A DNA stretch of 64,000 bases from Ariolimax columbianus. Taxonomy: Eukaryota > Mollusca > Gastropoda > Stylommatophora > Arionidae. Below are positions 21,640 through 32,745 of this stretch, piece after piece. The notes below the pieces were generated by a model. That model was not told the DNA's origin. It saw only the letters and a program-made list of their open reading frames with translations, and made no database searches. Within the stretch, counting starts at the first letter, position 1, and every line of letters starts with the position of its first letter. The position numbers were made by a program, and so were the translations under genes. The stretch covers positions 9,442,361 through 9,506,360 of the forward strand of contig JAVGWX010000019.1 in NCBI GenBank assembly GCA_036924085.1, written 5' to 3'.

Positions 21640-22156
21640 CTGGGGACAGAAGAGAAATACCTGGCTTATCAATATGGTTTCTCTTGGAACACAAGACTAC
21701 AATAGCTGATCCCCACCGATTTTTAAATTGTATCATCATCTTGAGCCATGCATACGAGACTCCAACTGCACTTACAGGTTCCAATTCAGCGCTTGTAATG
21801 GTATACTATTAGGTTTGTTTCTGATTGTGTATCCTACGCTCTTTCCTTAGCCTATAGCCTTATTGACTACCACAGATTTGTGTTTGCTTTTGCTTTTGAC
21901 AACATTAAAAATCTTGGACAGGAATCACTGGAAAACAGAGAAAAGGGATCTGGTATGGAATGACAATTTGTATGGGAAAATAGAAAGCATCTGAAGTGTA
22001 TACATGCTATAAGGATACACTGCTGTGGAATAGATCGATTCTATCGATTCTCTACGCCACTATGCATGTCACTTAATGAAGATGCTATATCAGCGTCCGA
22101 GCGATCTCTGTGTCATTTCTCTCATCAAGTGAGTTCTTGCCTTTTCGGTCTGTGTA
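21640..22156. other. Intron sequence, no other feature seen
   Basis: Unique sequence upstream of the transmembrane exon acceptor; no further exon or element recognised. Confidence 0.5.
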
Positions 22157-22308
22157 TAATTAACTTAACTAACTTAACTTAACGTCTTTATGCTGGTTTA
22201 GAAGACTCTGCAAAGTCTGCATACAACAAGTTTCTTTTACATTCACGTCATCAAAAAATCCATATGCTCATCTAATCTATTCTTGAATGCATTAATTGAC
22301 TCTGCCTA
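22157..22308 (-). mobile_element. CR1-like 3' end, split by a solo LTR
   Basis: The segment TTAACTTAACTTAACGTC...GGTTTAGAAGACTC...CTAATCTATTCTTGAATGCA matches the 3' terminus of the CR1-like element at 54953-55110. It resumes at 23242 after the solo LTR. Confidence 0.8.
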
Positions 22309-23237
22309 TGTAGCAGATCCTCTATTTCTTTGCCCTGGCCGTGATCTAACTTAGAACATTCTCACACTCATCCACATCATCATGACCATACTCAGTAAAT
22401 GACATATCACACATCAGGTGGCATATTTATTAAATCATACTCATATCATAGAATGAGTAGAGAAATTACAAACACAATATAATACATATCTTAACTAAAC
22501 ATTCTACTAAAACGGGAATTATAAGCATTAGCTATTGATGGAATTCCCAACTAACTAAAAACCCAGTTCTATTGCCTTGCAATTACATCCCACACACATC
22601 GCCTTAACTGCGTCTTCAACACACCTTATCAAATACTCTTCCTTACTGAAATCCCCTCAGGCGGGCAATCTCGACATACTCGTTCACAATGTGTCCTTGC
22701 TTACAAACACACGTTCAGATTATCTATTAATGCAAAACTCACACACCTATTTGAGCGATCCTGTTCTATCACTAAACATTCGTCCAACAGTCTATCAATC
22801 GCTCCTCTATCTAAGTCGGTGAGTTAAACATACTATCTACATTCAGTCTCTCTCTCTCTCACTCCCCATACAGCCTCACTCTCTCTCCAGCCTCCCGAGC
22901 TAAACTTTGTCTCGAGTTATATATCCTCCAGCAAGGCCAGAGCTTGACCAATCGATCTCAGGTATGGTCATCTTCAATCCCAATTGGAACGAAACACTTT
23001 GCACACCTGTCACTCATTATCTCGCAGCAAGCCCCGTTGCCAATTTCGTCTGTCAATCAATCTCCCCCTACCAAAATCAGAAGGCCAGTGGTCAGTTTCT
23101 ATCTGTCCACATTCCTTAACCCAACTCTGTTCTCCTTTGCTGAGACGGTGAGTGACCTTGACATGCATTCAGGTAGCTTTAAGCTTTAACATGTTCAGGC
23201 ATCCTAAACTCCCCTTGCTCCGGCGGGAACTGTTACA
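22309..23237 (-). mobile_element. Solo LTR of the 9921-15516 family
   Basis: 929 bases, antisense, beginning TGTAGCAG and ending CTGTTACA in plus-strand order. It is flanked by CCTA at 22305-22308 and 23238-23241. Over the first 190 bases I count six differences from the intact element's LTR, about 3 percent. A single LTR with a perfect 4-base duplication is the product of recombination between the two LTRs of a former full copy. Confidence 0.92.
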
Positions 23238-23241
23238 CCTA

Positions 23242-23290
23242 TACTATTTTCAGTGCATTCCAAGCATTCAACATTTCAGACTAATTGTAT
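23242..23290 (-). mobile_element. CR1-like fragment, continuation
   Basis: AGTGCATTCCAAGCATTCAA continues the homology to the CR1-like element (AATGCATTCCAGGCATTCAC at about 55111) on the far side of the solo LTR. Confidence 0.7.
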
Positions 23291-23816
23291 TAGAAATTGT
23301 GTTTAATACATCACAAATGAGAAGGTTTGAGTTCACTGAGTAACTTATCATAAACAAGCAGTAACCCGATAATAATGACACAAATTAAAAGTCCTTTAGT
23401 AACATTTATTGTGAAAGTCGGTTGTGTTTTTCTTTTCTTAAAACAATGTTCGCTGAAACACAGGAACAAAAATATTGCTCTGTAAAATATCCAAATTATA
23501 AAAATTAAATCTTGAAATTAATAAATACTGCAAATTTTGAAAAAAATGTTTCCTAATGTTAAACAGCTTCTTAACATATAACTTTGAAAGTGAGGGCGAG
23601 ATGGACTGGCGAAAGACCTAGGCCCGCATTGGTAGAGCGGTGTAAAAGATCAGGACGCATTGAGAATACTGTTAGCCTCCACGGATACGATACATCTGCC
23701 GGACTGACGCCATGAATAATGTGAATGTGATATGAGTGGTTGCTGAGGATCATGTGATGCTGTGGACGACGGACAAACAAAAGACGATATTTATGTTATG
23801 TAGATAATAAGACGGG
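23291..23816. other. Unassigned intron sequence
   Basis: AT-rich to 23570, then about 200 bases of more balanced composition without a recognisable module. Confidence 0.45.
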
Positions 23817-24180
23817 ATCAAGATGCTGAGCAGCGCATGAGATGCAGCGGTCAACAACACATAGCCGACTGCTAGCGTCAGGGCCAGCGAACCAGAGCTG
23901 CCAAGACCCTTCTACACCTCCACGCGGTGATCCTGGATAACAGGCAGCAACAGAGCAGACTGGCTAAGGAGAAGGGATCGAAGAGGGAATGATAACCCGG
24001 TACTCAAAAAATGCTTGCTGAAGTCGGATGTGTTGGACCGAAAGGTGCAAATATCGCAGTCAAGCTATAAACTACGACACAACGCATTCCGTTCTCTGGA
24101 CTACATTCTGCTACTTAAGCTCTTTCAGGGTTTGGTAGCGGGAGATTGAGAACGAACGAAACCAAGCCAAGCCAAGCCAA
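23817..24180 (+). repeat. Dispersed repeat family A
   Basis: About 360 bases in plus orientation, from GGGATCAAGATGCTGAGCAG to GAGATTGAGAACGAACG, then a (CCAAG)n tail. It is strongly similar to 61555-61912 and to the antisense copies at 6733 and 7607. Confidence 0.88.
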
Positions 24181-24457
24181 GATAATAAGACGACCCTTGT
24201 TATTCTGGTCACGTCTGCTTTCTTTGGACGTTCTATCATCCAGGAAATTCTACTGAAATGGGAATCCGTATATGTCCATTACTACTCTCTTGATTTGTTA
24301 TTTGTTATCATTTGATTGTTTTTGTCCCAAGAAGAAGGCTTTTTTTTGTTGTCATGTTGGTTTCGTTCATGTTTTGTTCTAACGTGGTATACTTGCCTAT
24401 ATTAATAATACTACAAACAATAATAAACAACAGCCAAGAAAGATGTACTAACCCTAC

Positions 24458-24526
24458 CTTTGGTGACCAACGTTTCTGGTGATCTTGGTTGGACAGGATC
24501 TAGCGTGGTCTTCTTTTGGAACGGAA
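24458..24526 (-). CDS. Receptor exon: Pro/Thr-rich stalk
   Basis: A 69-base exon is bounded by an excellent acceptor (TTTTTTTTGTTTATCCTCAG) and the donor AAAG/GTAGGG. Read in phase 1, the phase used by all neighbours, it gives 22 whole codons, FQKKTTLDPVQPRSPETLVT at the core, with no stop. Pro, Thr and Ser content and its place between the last Ig-like exon and the transmembrane exon fit an extracellular stalk. Because it is so short, the call rests on splice sites, phase and context rather than on domain similarity; one other frame is also open. Confidence 0.5.
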
Positions 24527-24640
24527 CTGAGGATAAACAAAAAAAACCTTCTTTTTTTCTGGTATTTTAAATCTGAAAATATATCATTTATGCGAAGTTC
24601 TATATTTTTCTTGATCTTTTTGTGATGCACATTCATGATA

Positions 24641-24900
24641 TTAGGGAACCGCGTAGCGCAGTGGTTAGAGCTCTGGCTTCGCATCTGAGTGGTCCTGGGT
24701 TCATTCCCCAGTTGAGGTAGTAGTTTTTTCAGACCGCAACGGCTCCCGGGTCGACCCAGCCTTAAATGGATACCGGTTCAGTCCTGGAAGTAAAAGCGGC
24801 GAGGAAGAGGAGATGGCTACCGCCCTCATATAGCCGAGCCTTTGAAATGTGAGATCGCTAACACCTCACACCCCTACGGCAGTAATGCTATGGGTTATTT
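24641..24900 (+). mobile_element. tRNA-derived SINE
   Basis: The head carries an A box (TAGCGCAGTGGTTAGAGCTC) and a B-box region (GGTTCATTCCC). The body contains GACCCAGCCTTAAATGGATA and CGGTTCAGTCCTGGAAGTAA. A second, antisense copy is at 49770-49925. It lies in the intron between the stalk exon and the third Ig-like exon. Confidence 0.8.
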
Positions 24901-24904
24901 TACT

Positions 24905-25305
24905 TAATTTTTCAATTGGTGACAATTACATGTCCCACTCTGCTCTTTACATTTTCTCCGAACCCCTCAAAGCTTTAGGTTAGAAGTTTAATCCTCCTAT
25001 GACTTTTGCATAATTGTGATCAATATCTGTGCTTTGCTGGTTTAGGTCTGTTTTGTGATGTATCTACATTATACAACGAGTATCCAGTTTTCTAGATTAC
25101 TTGGAAATGAGATTTTGTCACTTCCTGTCAGGGTGTGACTTTCTCTTTAGTATCTTCAGCTAATTTGTCCAATGTTTCTTGTTTTATTTCAGAGCCAGGG
25201 TCGAGTATCATTGTGGAATCAACATCAGCAGACCAGTATGTTTCACTGAGTCGATTTAGCCTTGGTACACCACCAAGATCGTTGACTTTAAATACATTTC
25301 TGCTC
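24905..25305. other. Unassigned intron sequence
   Basis: No recognisable feature; a short plus-strand frame near 25135-25329 has no similarity that I recognise. Confidence 0.45.
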
Positions 25306-25307
25306 AT

Positions 25308-25955
25308 TGATGACCTGTCTGCGTGTTGATGACCTATCTGCGTGTTGATGACCTATCCACTCATTGATGACCTATCTGCACATTGATGACCTATCTGATC
25401 ATTGATGACCTATCTGTTCATTGATGACCTATCTGCGAGTTGATGACCTATATGCGCGTTGATGATCTATCTGCTCATTGATGACCTATCTGCTCATTGA
25501 TGACCTATCTGCTCATTGATGACTTATCTGCGTGTTGATGACCTGTCTGCTCATTGATGACATATCTGCTCATTGATGACCTATCTGCTCATTGATGACC
25601 TATCTGCTCATTGGTGACTTATCTGCGTGTTGATGACCTGTCTGCTGATTCATGACCTATCTGCTCATTGATGACCTATCTGCTCATTGATGACGTATCT
25701 GCTCATTGGTGACCTATCTGCGTGTTGATGACTAATCTGCGTGTTGATGACCTGTCTGCTGATTCATGACCTATCTGCTCATTGATGACATATCTGCTCA
25801 TTGATGACATATCTGCACATTGATGACATATCTGCTCATTGATGACCTATCTGCGTGTTGATGACCTGTCTGCTCATTGATGACCTATCTGCTCATTGAT
25901 AACCTATCTGCGTGTTGATGACCTATCTGCGTGTTGATGACCTATCTGCAGTAGA
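25308..25955 (+). repeat. 19-base minisatellite, about 34 copies
   Basis: The unit GATGACCTATCTGCTCATT alternates irregularly with a GCGTGTT variant. Confidence 0.95.
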
Positions 25956-26769
25956 GGGCTTAGACTAATTGAAAGAATTCACTAACTGCAGAGATATATA
26001 TTATCGTCGTGGTGATACAACTCCATGAAAACATGGGTGCTCTGGTGCTAGAGAACGGAGAGACCTCCAGAATGTTTGACGTGCAAACAACGTAAAACAG
26101 GACTGTGTGCTGGATCTAACCCTGTTTAGCATGATGTTCTCAGCTACGATGGCGGACGCTTTCAGAACAGCCAAATCCGGCGTACTCATCATGTGCTTTA
26201 TTTTACGGTTTGTTATTGGGAAGGAGAGGAAGGGACGACAACACAGTTTCGTGTTTGTAGATTATTAAAGTGAGCAACAAAGATGGCGCCTAACCATCGG
26301 TTGACCTAATTTAAGAGCTGTAATTGAATTGCTGTTGACGTAGAAAGAATGTAGGGAAGATTCCCAAATGTTTGTGCGCTGTGTATGGGAGTTGTTCAGT
26401 TGATATGACCACGATTGGATGCGGGTTTCTGATATTTAAAGCTTCAGGAAATTGAGAGACTGAGCACCATGATCGATCGTAGTGAGGGCGTCCTTCCACA
26501 GCCACAAGCACAAGCCCGCTGCAGCCCGCCGATTATTCGTGATGATTATCTCATAACAAGTCAACATTCATCTTTTGTGAGCAATAGAAGTTCGATGGCC
26601 ATGTTTTAACCATTGTATATATTCAAAGGTATTCGCAAGATGGGTTCCTGGCAGCCTCAAAACCAACATCAGACGTCAAAGGATCATTTCTACGTGAACT
26701 GGACACGAGTTGGCAGGAAATGCATGCATGTCCTTATGTGGCACTGGCAAAAGGCCGTAGAAGTGGACG
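25956..26769. other. Unassigned intron sequence
   Basis: Mostly unique. The block AGAGCAACATAGATGGCGCC at 51308 has a near match (TGAGCAACAAAGATGGCGCC) at about 26270, so part of this stretch is a dispersed repeat. No exon was recognised. Confidence 0.4.
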
Positions 26770-26935
26770 AGGAATATGTGTTAACTTAATTTATTTAACG
26801 TTTTTATACTGGTTTAGAGTACTCTGCAGTGTCTGTATAGAACCAGTTTAATTTACATAGCTCTAAAAGCTATGTGCATCCAAACTATTCTTAAATGGAT
26901 TAATTGTCATCATATTTTCTGAGTAACCCTAGTAT
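26770..26935 (-). mobile_element. CR1-like 3'-end fragment
   Basis: TTTAACGTTTTTATACTGGT and CTATTCTTAAATGGATTAAT align with the 3' end of the CR1-like element at 54953-55110. It is followed directly by a tandem array. Confidence 0.75.
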
Positions 26936-26957
26936 GTTAAGATGGAAGTATTACCTC

Positions 26958-27560
26958 ACCTGGTATCACACACTTCCCCTGGTATCACACACTTCACCTG
27001 GTATCACACACTTCACCAGATATCACATACTTCACCTGGTATCACACACTTCGCCTGGTATCACATACTTCACCTGGTATTACACACTTCATGCTGGTAT
27101 CACCTACTTCACCTGGTATCATACACTTCACCTGGTATCACATACTTCACCTGGTATCACACACTTCACCTGGTATCACATACTTCACCTGGTATCACAC
27201 ACTTCACCTGGTATCACACACTTCACCTAGTATCACCCACTTTACCTGGTATCACACACTTCACCTAGTATCACATACTTCACCAAGTATCACATACTTC
27301 ACCTAGAATCACATACTTCACCTAGTATCACATACTTCACCTAGTATCACATACTTCACCTAGTATCACATACTTCACCTGGTATCACATACTTCACCTA
27401 GTATCCCATACTTCACCTGGTATCCCATACTTCACCTAGTATCACATACTTCACCTAGTATGACATACTTCACCTGGTATCAGACACTTCACCTGGTATC
27501 ACACACTTCATGCTGGTATCACATACTTCACCTGATATCACATACTTCATACTCGTGCAT
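26958..27560 (+). repeat. 19-base minisatellite, about 32 copies
   Basis: The unit CACCTGGTATCACATACTT appears with a few substitutions and occasional ATG insertions. Open frames (HLVSHTSPGITYFTWYHTL and similar) are repeat artefacts. Confidence 0.96.
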
Positions 27561-27878
27561 GAAAACAAACACTCCTACATTTGGCAGTAATTTGTTCTGC
27601 GGTTTTGTATGGGGAATGGCTTGGAGATGTCAGGCGTGGCTTTGTATTGAAGGATAGAATCATAACATTAAAGTGGAACGGAGTTTCCTTGAGTAGTCTA
27701 CAATACTAGAGGTTACAGAGATAAGGGGAAGTATACACTTGATTAACTTATTATAAGTATGTTGAGGCAACAGGATAGACTAGACAGACATAGAGAGACA
27801 AAGAAATAGATCGACAGACAGACATGCAAACGGGTGAACAGACAGACAAATATTAATCAACTGACGTCATAATCTCAC
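27561..27878. other. Intron sequence next to the third Ig-like exon
   Basis: No feature other than a GACAGACA-rich patch near 27785-27850. Confidence 0.5.
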
Positions 27879-28220
27879 CTTTAGGTATAAGTGTCAAACT
27901 GTAGTTAACTGGTGGACTGTAAATATTCCGGAAACGGAAGTTGTAAGTTCCAAAATGCTCTTCCTGTGTACATGTTATGCTGATATGCGCCATACGGGTA
28001 ATGTTGCTGGATCCCATTTTGGTGAATGTAACGGATAGTATGCTATTCTTGCGCTGGCTCATGAAAGCTATTGTCTCAAATGACACAACGCACACTGATA
28101 CGTTCACCGTCTGGCCTATACCCGCATAAATAATTATTGTTTCGATTTCGTCTCGGCACAACTGTGCTGGACCTGAATGTTGGACATAGAAAGTTATTGA
28201 TTGAACCCCCACACAATAAA
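27879..28220 (-). CDS. Receptor exon: non-canonical Ig-like domain
   Basis: This 342-base exon starts after the acceptor ACTTGTTTATACTATTACAG and ends at AAAG/GTGAGA, phase 1 at both ends. The 113 residues end in a typical Ig edge strand (VNYSLTLIPK). A B-strand-like VNVSVCVVSF and an F-strand-like HFGTYNFRFRNIYSP can be seen, but the second canonical cysteine of the F strand is replaced: a Cys sits ten residues earlier in ISITCTQEEHFGTY. The fold is therefore probably Ig-like without the usual disulphide. Its place next to the stalk and membrane exon makes it the membrane-proximal module. It contains several N-glycosylation sequons, including NVS, NIT and NYS. Confidence 0.7.
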
Positions 28221-28419
28221 CTGTAATAGTATAAACAAGTACTGCCCAGTAGCTGGGTGGGTCCAAACACAAAATGAAAACTAGCTAAAAGTGTCAACGT
28301 TAAAGACAAAATCACAACACAAATCAATCAATCAATAGTTCGCTTAGACAGCTGGGGCCCGTTGCGTCGAATGACTATATTCATGACGTCTGATGATTCA
28401 TCATAGACGGCTTTCAGTT

Positions 28420-28925
28420 CTATTGGTGGGTGGGTGACGATCGGTTTTAGCCAGTTATCGAGAGGGCGACCCCGAGGACGTCTCAAAGATTCACCTCTCC
28501 CCGTCCCTCGTCCTGCCGGAGGATCTCGTGGGCTGGGACTTCCTGGGGGAGGCGAACAACGAGACCGAAGAGGGAAAGGCGATGGCGATCAATCGTTGAG
28601 ACACTGCCTGCAAGTTGAGTACATCGAACTACTTCACTGATGGAAATCAAGTCGTGCCAGTGGACCCAGAGGATGCGCCTCTGGTTGTGCAGGTGGAAGA
28701 CCCTAAGACGCTGCCGGTACCATTGTAGTAGTGTCCAGTGTCGGAGCTGTACATGAGGATGGGGACGAAGCAAGAGGAGTATATACGAAGCTTGTTCTCC
28801 AGGAAGAGTCTTCGCTGGAACCAGACTCTGCAGAGCGAGTGAACGGATGAAGCCGCCAGAACCATCCTACGGGTGATATAACTGCTGCATCTATCAGAGA
28901 ACTGTTTGCTGCCCAGGTAGACTAA
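28420..28925 (-). pseudogene. Non-LTR reverse transcriptase C-terminal fragment
   Basis: Two overlapping minus frames together show a typical RT C-terminal region: YLGSKQFSDR, ITRRMVLAASSVHSLCRVWF, LENKLRIYSSCFVPILMYSS, then in the other frame RRILWVHWHDLI and FGLVVRLPQEVPAHEILRQ. The switch between frames marks a frameshift. The catalytic centre is missing. The fragment lies in the intron just upstream (in transcript order) of the third Ig-like exon. Confidence 0.8.
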
Positions 28926-29155
28926 CAACACAAATCAAAATAACAAAGTGTTCATAGCGGTGACGACAAACACATCATATTCACTAAAGAAGTCCCATTT
29001 TATTATCAGTATTTCTTGCTATTGCTCTGATTTGTAACTTATTTCATTTTTTGTCTTTATGTCCATGACAAAAAATTGTTGATCACAGTTATTGTATTTT
29101 ATTTGTATATTTATCCCCACGCGGATATTGACCGTACTTGTTTGGAAAATGGAAG
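28926..29155. other. Unassigned AT-rich sequence
   Basis: Nothing recognised. Confidence 0.4.
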
Positions 29156-29159
29156 CTCA

Positions 29160-29295
29160 TAGAACCGACTTCATTGTTCCCTGGCGCCCCTATATGAGCT
29201 CAGTCCCTTTCATTGTTCCCTGGCGCCCCTATATGTGCTCAGTCACTTTCATTGCTTCGGACGCCCCTATGTGTGCTCAGTCCCTTTCACTGCTG
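29160..29295 (+). repeat. 39-base tandem repeat, about 3 copies
   Basis: The unit TTCATTGTTCCCTGGCGCCC plus CTATATGTGCTCAGTCCCT is repeated with substitutions. Confidence 0.85.
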
Positions 29296-29856
29296 AAAGA
29301 GCCGACAACAGAGCACGGTCTCTGTGACCCCTGCAGTGGCTCAGAATTGTCGACTGGGTCCCGTCTGGGAGAAGTTGTCCAACCAGAAATAAAACCCACA
29401 GCCTGACCAGTCTGTCAAACTGAGGGCGGCGTCACATGAACCTTGTAGGTGGGGTTTCTAAACCAAGTACACTGCATCTAGCCCAAACAATCCCCTATTT
29501 GTTATGTAATTTTAGTTGCTGATTTTGATTTCCGTTGTTACGCCTTTGATTGTTATCCCGTCCACTCAAATACAAAATACTGATCTCCGTTTGGTTTCTT
29601 GAGAAGTATAGGGGCATTACTTCAGCTGGCCTCCTTAAACAGCTGTAAAGCATCATCATATTTGTGTTGTGGCTTTTATATTCAGCACAGCTACGCATGG
29701 AAGACAACGCTAGGGGGAGAGGCGTGGTGTAGAAGTGTCAATCAAGTGCAAGCTTGGTTTGCTATCCCAACATACCGGAAATCACTTTGTGTCCAGTTTT
29801 ATTGGTCGTGTCGGGGATTTTTCTCGGTAGCACTACTTCTTCACGTACAGAAAGGA
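29296..29856. other. Unassigned intron sequence
   Basis: No domain, RNA or element recognised. Confidence 0.4.
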
Positions 29857-29857
29857 A

Positions 29858-30140
29858 TGGTTGTTGTTGTTTGGCAATGCCCACCATGAGTTGGTTACTA
29901 TTTTGTGCGCCCTGAAAAGGACGTTAACTGGCAGGTTGCAGTAGCTTTCCTCACATAGAGAGCGTGCTGATGAAAGCAGACCAGATTCTTCCAGGCAGTT
30001 GTGCTACGCTTGGCTTCATCTGCGTGTCACTCACTACTGCGGTTATCACGTAAATCCATCTCCTCGTTAGACAGGCTGACATGAAAACCGCCTGTTTCCA
30101 GGGAGGGTTACTATGAAGCCGAGTTGAGGGTTTTGCCCAG
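29858..30140 (+). repeat. Dispersed repeat family B, copy leading into an array
   Basis: It begins with (TGT)n and contains GCGCCCTGAAAAGGACGTTA, GGCTTCATCTGCGTGTCACT and GCTGACATGAAAACCGCCTG. The same blocks occur in order at 30878-31180 and 60420-60775. Its far end grades into the 37-base array at 30140. Confidence 0.85.
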
Positions 30141-30845
30141 TATGTTTTGTCTGACCCTGACTAACATGTCTGACCAGTATGTTTTGCCTGACCCTGACTA
30201 ACATGTCTGACCAGTATGTTTTGTCTGACCCTGACTAACATGTCTGACCAGTATGTTTTGTCTGACCCTGACTAACATGTCTGATCAGTATGTTTTGCCT
30301 GACCCTGACTAACATGTCTGACCAGTATGTTTTGCCTGACGCTGATTAACATGTCTGATCAGTATGTTTTGCCTGACGCTGACTAACATGTCTGATCAGT
30401 GTGTTTTGCCTGACCCTGACTAACATGTCTGACCAGTATGTTTTGCCTGACGCTGATTAACATGTCTGATCAGTATGTTTTGCCTGACTCTGACTAACAT
30501 GTCTGATCAGTGTGTTTTGCCTGACCCTGACTAACATGTCTGACCAGTATGTTTTGCCTGACGCTGATTAACATGTCTGATCAGTATGTTTTGCCTGACG
30601 CTGACTAACATGTCTGATCAGTGTGTTTTGCCTGACCCTGACTAACATGTCTGACCAGTATGTTTTGCCTGACGCTGATTAACATGTCTGATCAGTATGT
30701 TTTGCCTGACGCTGACTAACATGTCTGATCAGTGTGTTTTGCCTGACCCTGACTAACATGTCTGACCAGTATGTTTTGCCTGACGCTGATTAACATGTTT
30801 GATCAGTATGTTTTGCCTGATGCCTACTAACATGTTTGATCAGTA
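30140..30845 (+). repeat. 37-base minisatellite with a 111-base higher-order repeat
   Basis: About 19 units of the form CTGACCCTGACTAACATGTC plus TGACCAGTATGTTTTGC. From 30299 on, three unit types follow each other in fixed order (CCCTGACT/GACCAGTAT, CGCTGATT/GATCAGTAT, CGCTGACT/GATCAGTGT) and the trimer recurs every 111 bases, at about 30299, 30410, 30521, 30632 and 30743. The unit is the terminal segment of family B. Confidence 0.95.
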
Positions 30846-30877
30846 AACTTTGCACGACCAGACTTTAGTCCTCCTCC

Positions 30878-31180
30878 CCGAAAGGAATGGTTGTTGTTGT
30901 CTGCCAATGCACACAATGTGTAGGTTACTATTTTGTGGCGAGTTGCAGAAGCTTTCCTGCTGATGAAGGTGGACCGGAGTTTTCCAGGCGATTGTGCTGT
31001 GCTTGGCATCATCTGCATGCTGCTCACTACTACGGGAATCACGTCGATCGCCGACCTTGTTAACCGGGCTACCATGAAAACAGCCCGTTTTCGAGAAGTG
31101 CTACGAGGAAATCAAGGTGAGGGTATTGTCCAGTATATTTTGCTTGACCAATCATTAGTCTTCCTTCCCTAAAGGGATGG
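30878..31180 (+). repeat. Dispersed repeat family B
   Basis: From GGTTGTTGTTGTCTGCC to CAGTATATTTTGCTTGACCA, close to 60420-60775 but lacking the CCCTGAAAAGGGC block. A frame of about 80 codons is shared with the 60495-60719 frame, but its substitutions do not look constrained and I do not call it a gene. Confidence 0.85.
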
Positions 31181-31204
31181 TAAAACTAGTTTACCACAAA
31201 ACCG

Positions 31205-32165
31205 CCATAATGTTACTGGTGATGTTTGTGGTAACGTTGGATATAATGTTTGTGGTGATGTTGGATATAATGTTTGTGGTGATGTTGGATATAATGTTTG
31301 TGGTGATGTTGGATATAATGTTTGTGGTGATGTTGGATATAATGTTTGTGGTGATGTTGGATATAATGTTTGTGGTTATGTTGGATATAATGTTTGTGGT
31401 GATGTTGGATATAATGTTTGTGGTGATGTTGGATATAATGTTTGTGGTGATGTTGGATATAATGTTTGTGGTGACGTTGGATATGTTTGTGGTGATGTTA
31501 GATATAATATTTGTGGGGATGTTGTATATAATGTTTGTGGTGACGTTGGATATAATGTTTGTGGTGATGTTGGATATAATGTTTGTGGTGATGTTGGATA
31601 TAATGTTTGTAGTGATGTTGGATATAATGTTTGTGGTGATGTTGGATATAATATTTGTAGTGATGTTGGATATAATGTTTGTGGTGATGTTGGATATAAT
31701 GTTTGTGGTTATGTTGGATATAATGTTTGTGGTGATGTTGGATATAATGTTTGTGGTGATGTTGGATATAATGTTTGTGGTGATGTTGGATATAATGTTT
31801 GTGGTGACGTTGGATATGTTTGTGGTGATGATGGATATAATGTTTGTGGTGATGTTGGATATAATGTTTGTGGTGATGTTGGATATAATGGATGTGGTGA
31901 TGTTGGATATAATATTTGTGGTGATGTTGTATATAATGTTTGTGGTGATATTGGATATAATGTTTGTGGTGATGTTGAATATAATGTTTGTGGTGATGTT
32001 GGATATAATGTTTGTGGTGATGTTGGATATACTATTTGCGGTGATGTTGGATATAATATTTGTGGTGATGTTGCATATAATGTTTGTGGTGATGTTGGAT
32101 ATAATGTTTGTAGTGATGTTGGATATCTTTGTGGTGATGTTGGATATAATGTTTGTGGGGATAAT
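31205..32165 (+). repeat. 24-base minisatellite, about 39 copies
   Basis: The unit GATGTTGGATATAATGTTTG plus TGGT. Open frames on both strands (FVVMLDIM repeated on plus, ISNITTN repeated on minus) come from a stop-free unit whose length is a multiple of three. Confidence 0.97.
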
Positions 32166-32510
32166 ATTGGCGGTGTAAATGTTAATGATAATGATATTGG
32201 TTGTGAAACTACTGGAGATGAAGTTGGGGGTGATGTTGGGGATACTGTTGGTTGTTTTCATGTTGGTGCTGATGATATTGGTGATTATGACGGTGCTGAT
32301 GATGTTGGTGTTGATAATGTTGGTGGAGAATTTGTTAGTGGAGATATTGTTGGTGGTATAATATTGATGGTTATGTTGTTGGGGATGTTGGGGATAATGT
32401 TGGTAATGAGGTTGGTGGAGATATTGGTAATAATGTTAGTTGTGAGAATGTTGGTAGTGAAGATGGCATTGATGTTGGTGGTGATAATATTGTTGACGAT
32501 CACGTAGGTG
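32166..32510 (+). repeat. Degenerate GTTGGTGATAATG-rich repeat
   Basis: T/G/A low-complexity sequence continuing the array without a fixed period. Confidence 0.8.
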
Positions 32511-32529
32511 GTGTTCATTTTGGGTTTGA

Positions 32530-32745
32530 TAACATTGGTGGTAATAATAGTAGTGTCGGTAATGTTGGTGGTAATAATAGTAGTGTCGGTAATGTTGGTG
32601 GTGATAATAGTAGTGTCGGTAATGTTGGTGGTGATAATAGTAGTGTCGGTAATGTTGGTGGTAATAATAGTAGTGTCGGTAATGTTGGTGGTGATAATAG
32701 TAGTGTCGGTAATGTTGGTGCAGATGTTTGTAGAAATGTTGGTGG
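32530..32745 (+). repeat. 30-base minisatellite, about 7 copies
   Basis: The unit GTCGGTAATGTTGGTGGTAA plus TAATAGTAGT appears with A/G alternation (GGTAATAAT or GGTGATAAT). Confidence 0.95.

Noticed and set aside
24641..24720. Functional tRNA gene
   Set aside because: A and B boxes are present, but no complete cloverleaf or anticodon arm could be drawn and a SINE body follows; it is a SINE head.
30933..31172. Frame of about 80 codons shared with 60495-60719
   Set aside because: Both are parts of repeat family B; similarity reflects shared repeat ancestry, and the frame is not kept in the other copies.
31177..32261. Long hydrophobic repeat frame on plus and an Asn/Thr/Ile frame on minus, each more than 330 codons
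   Set aside because: Both arise from a 24-base stop-free minisatellite; openness on both strands over exactly the array shows composition, not coding.
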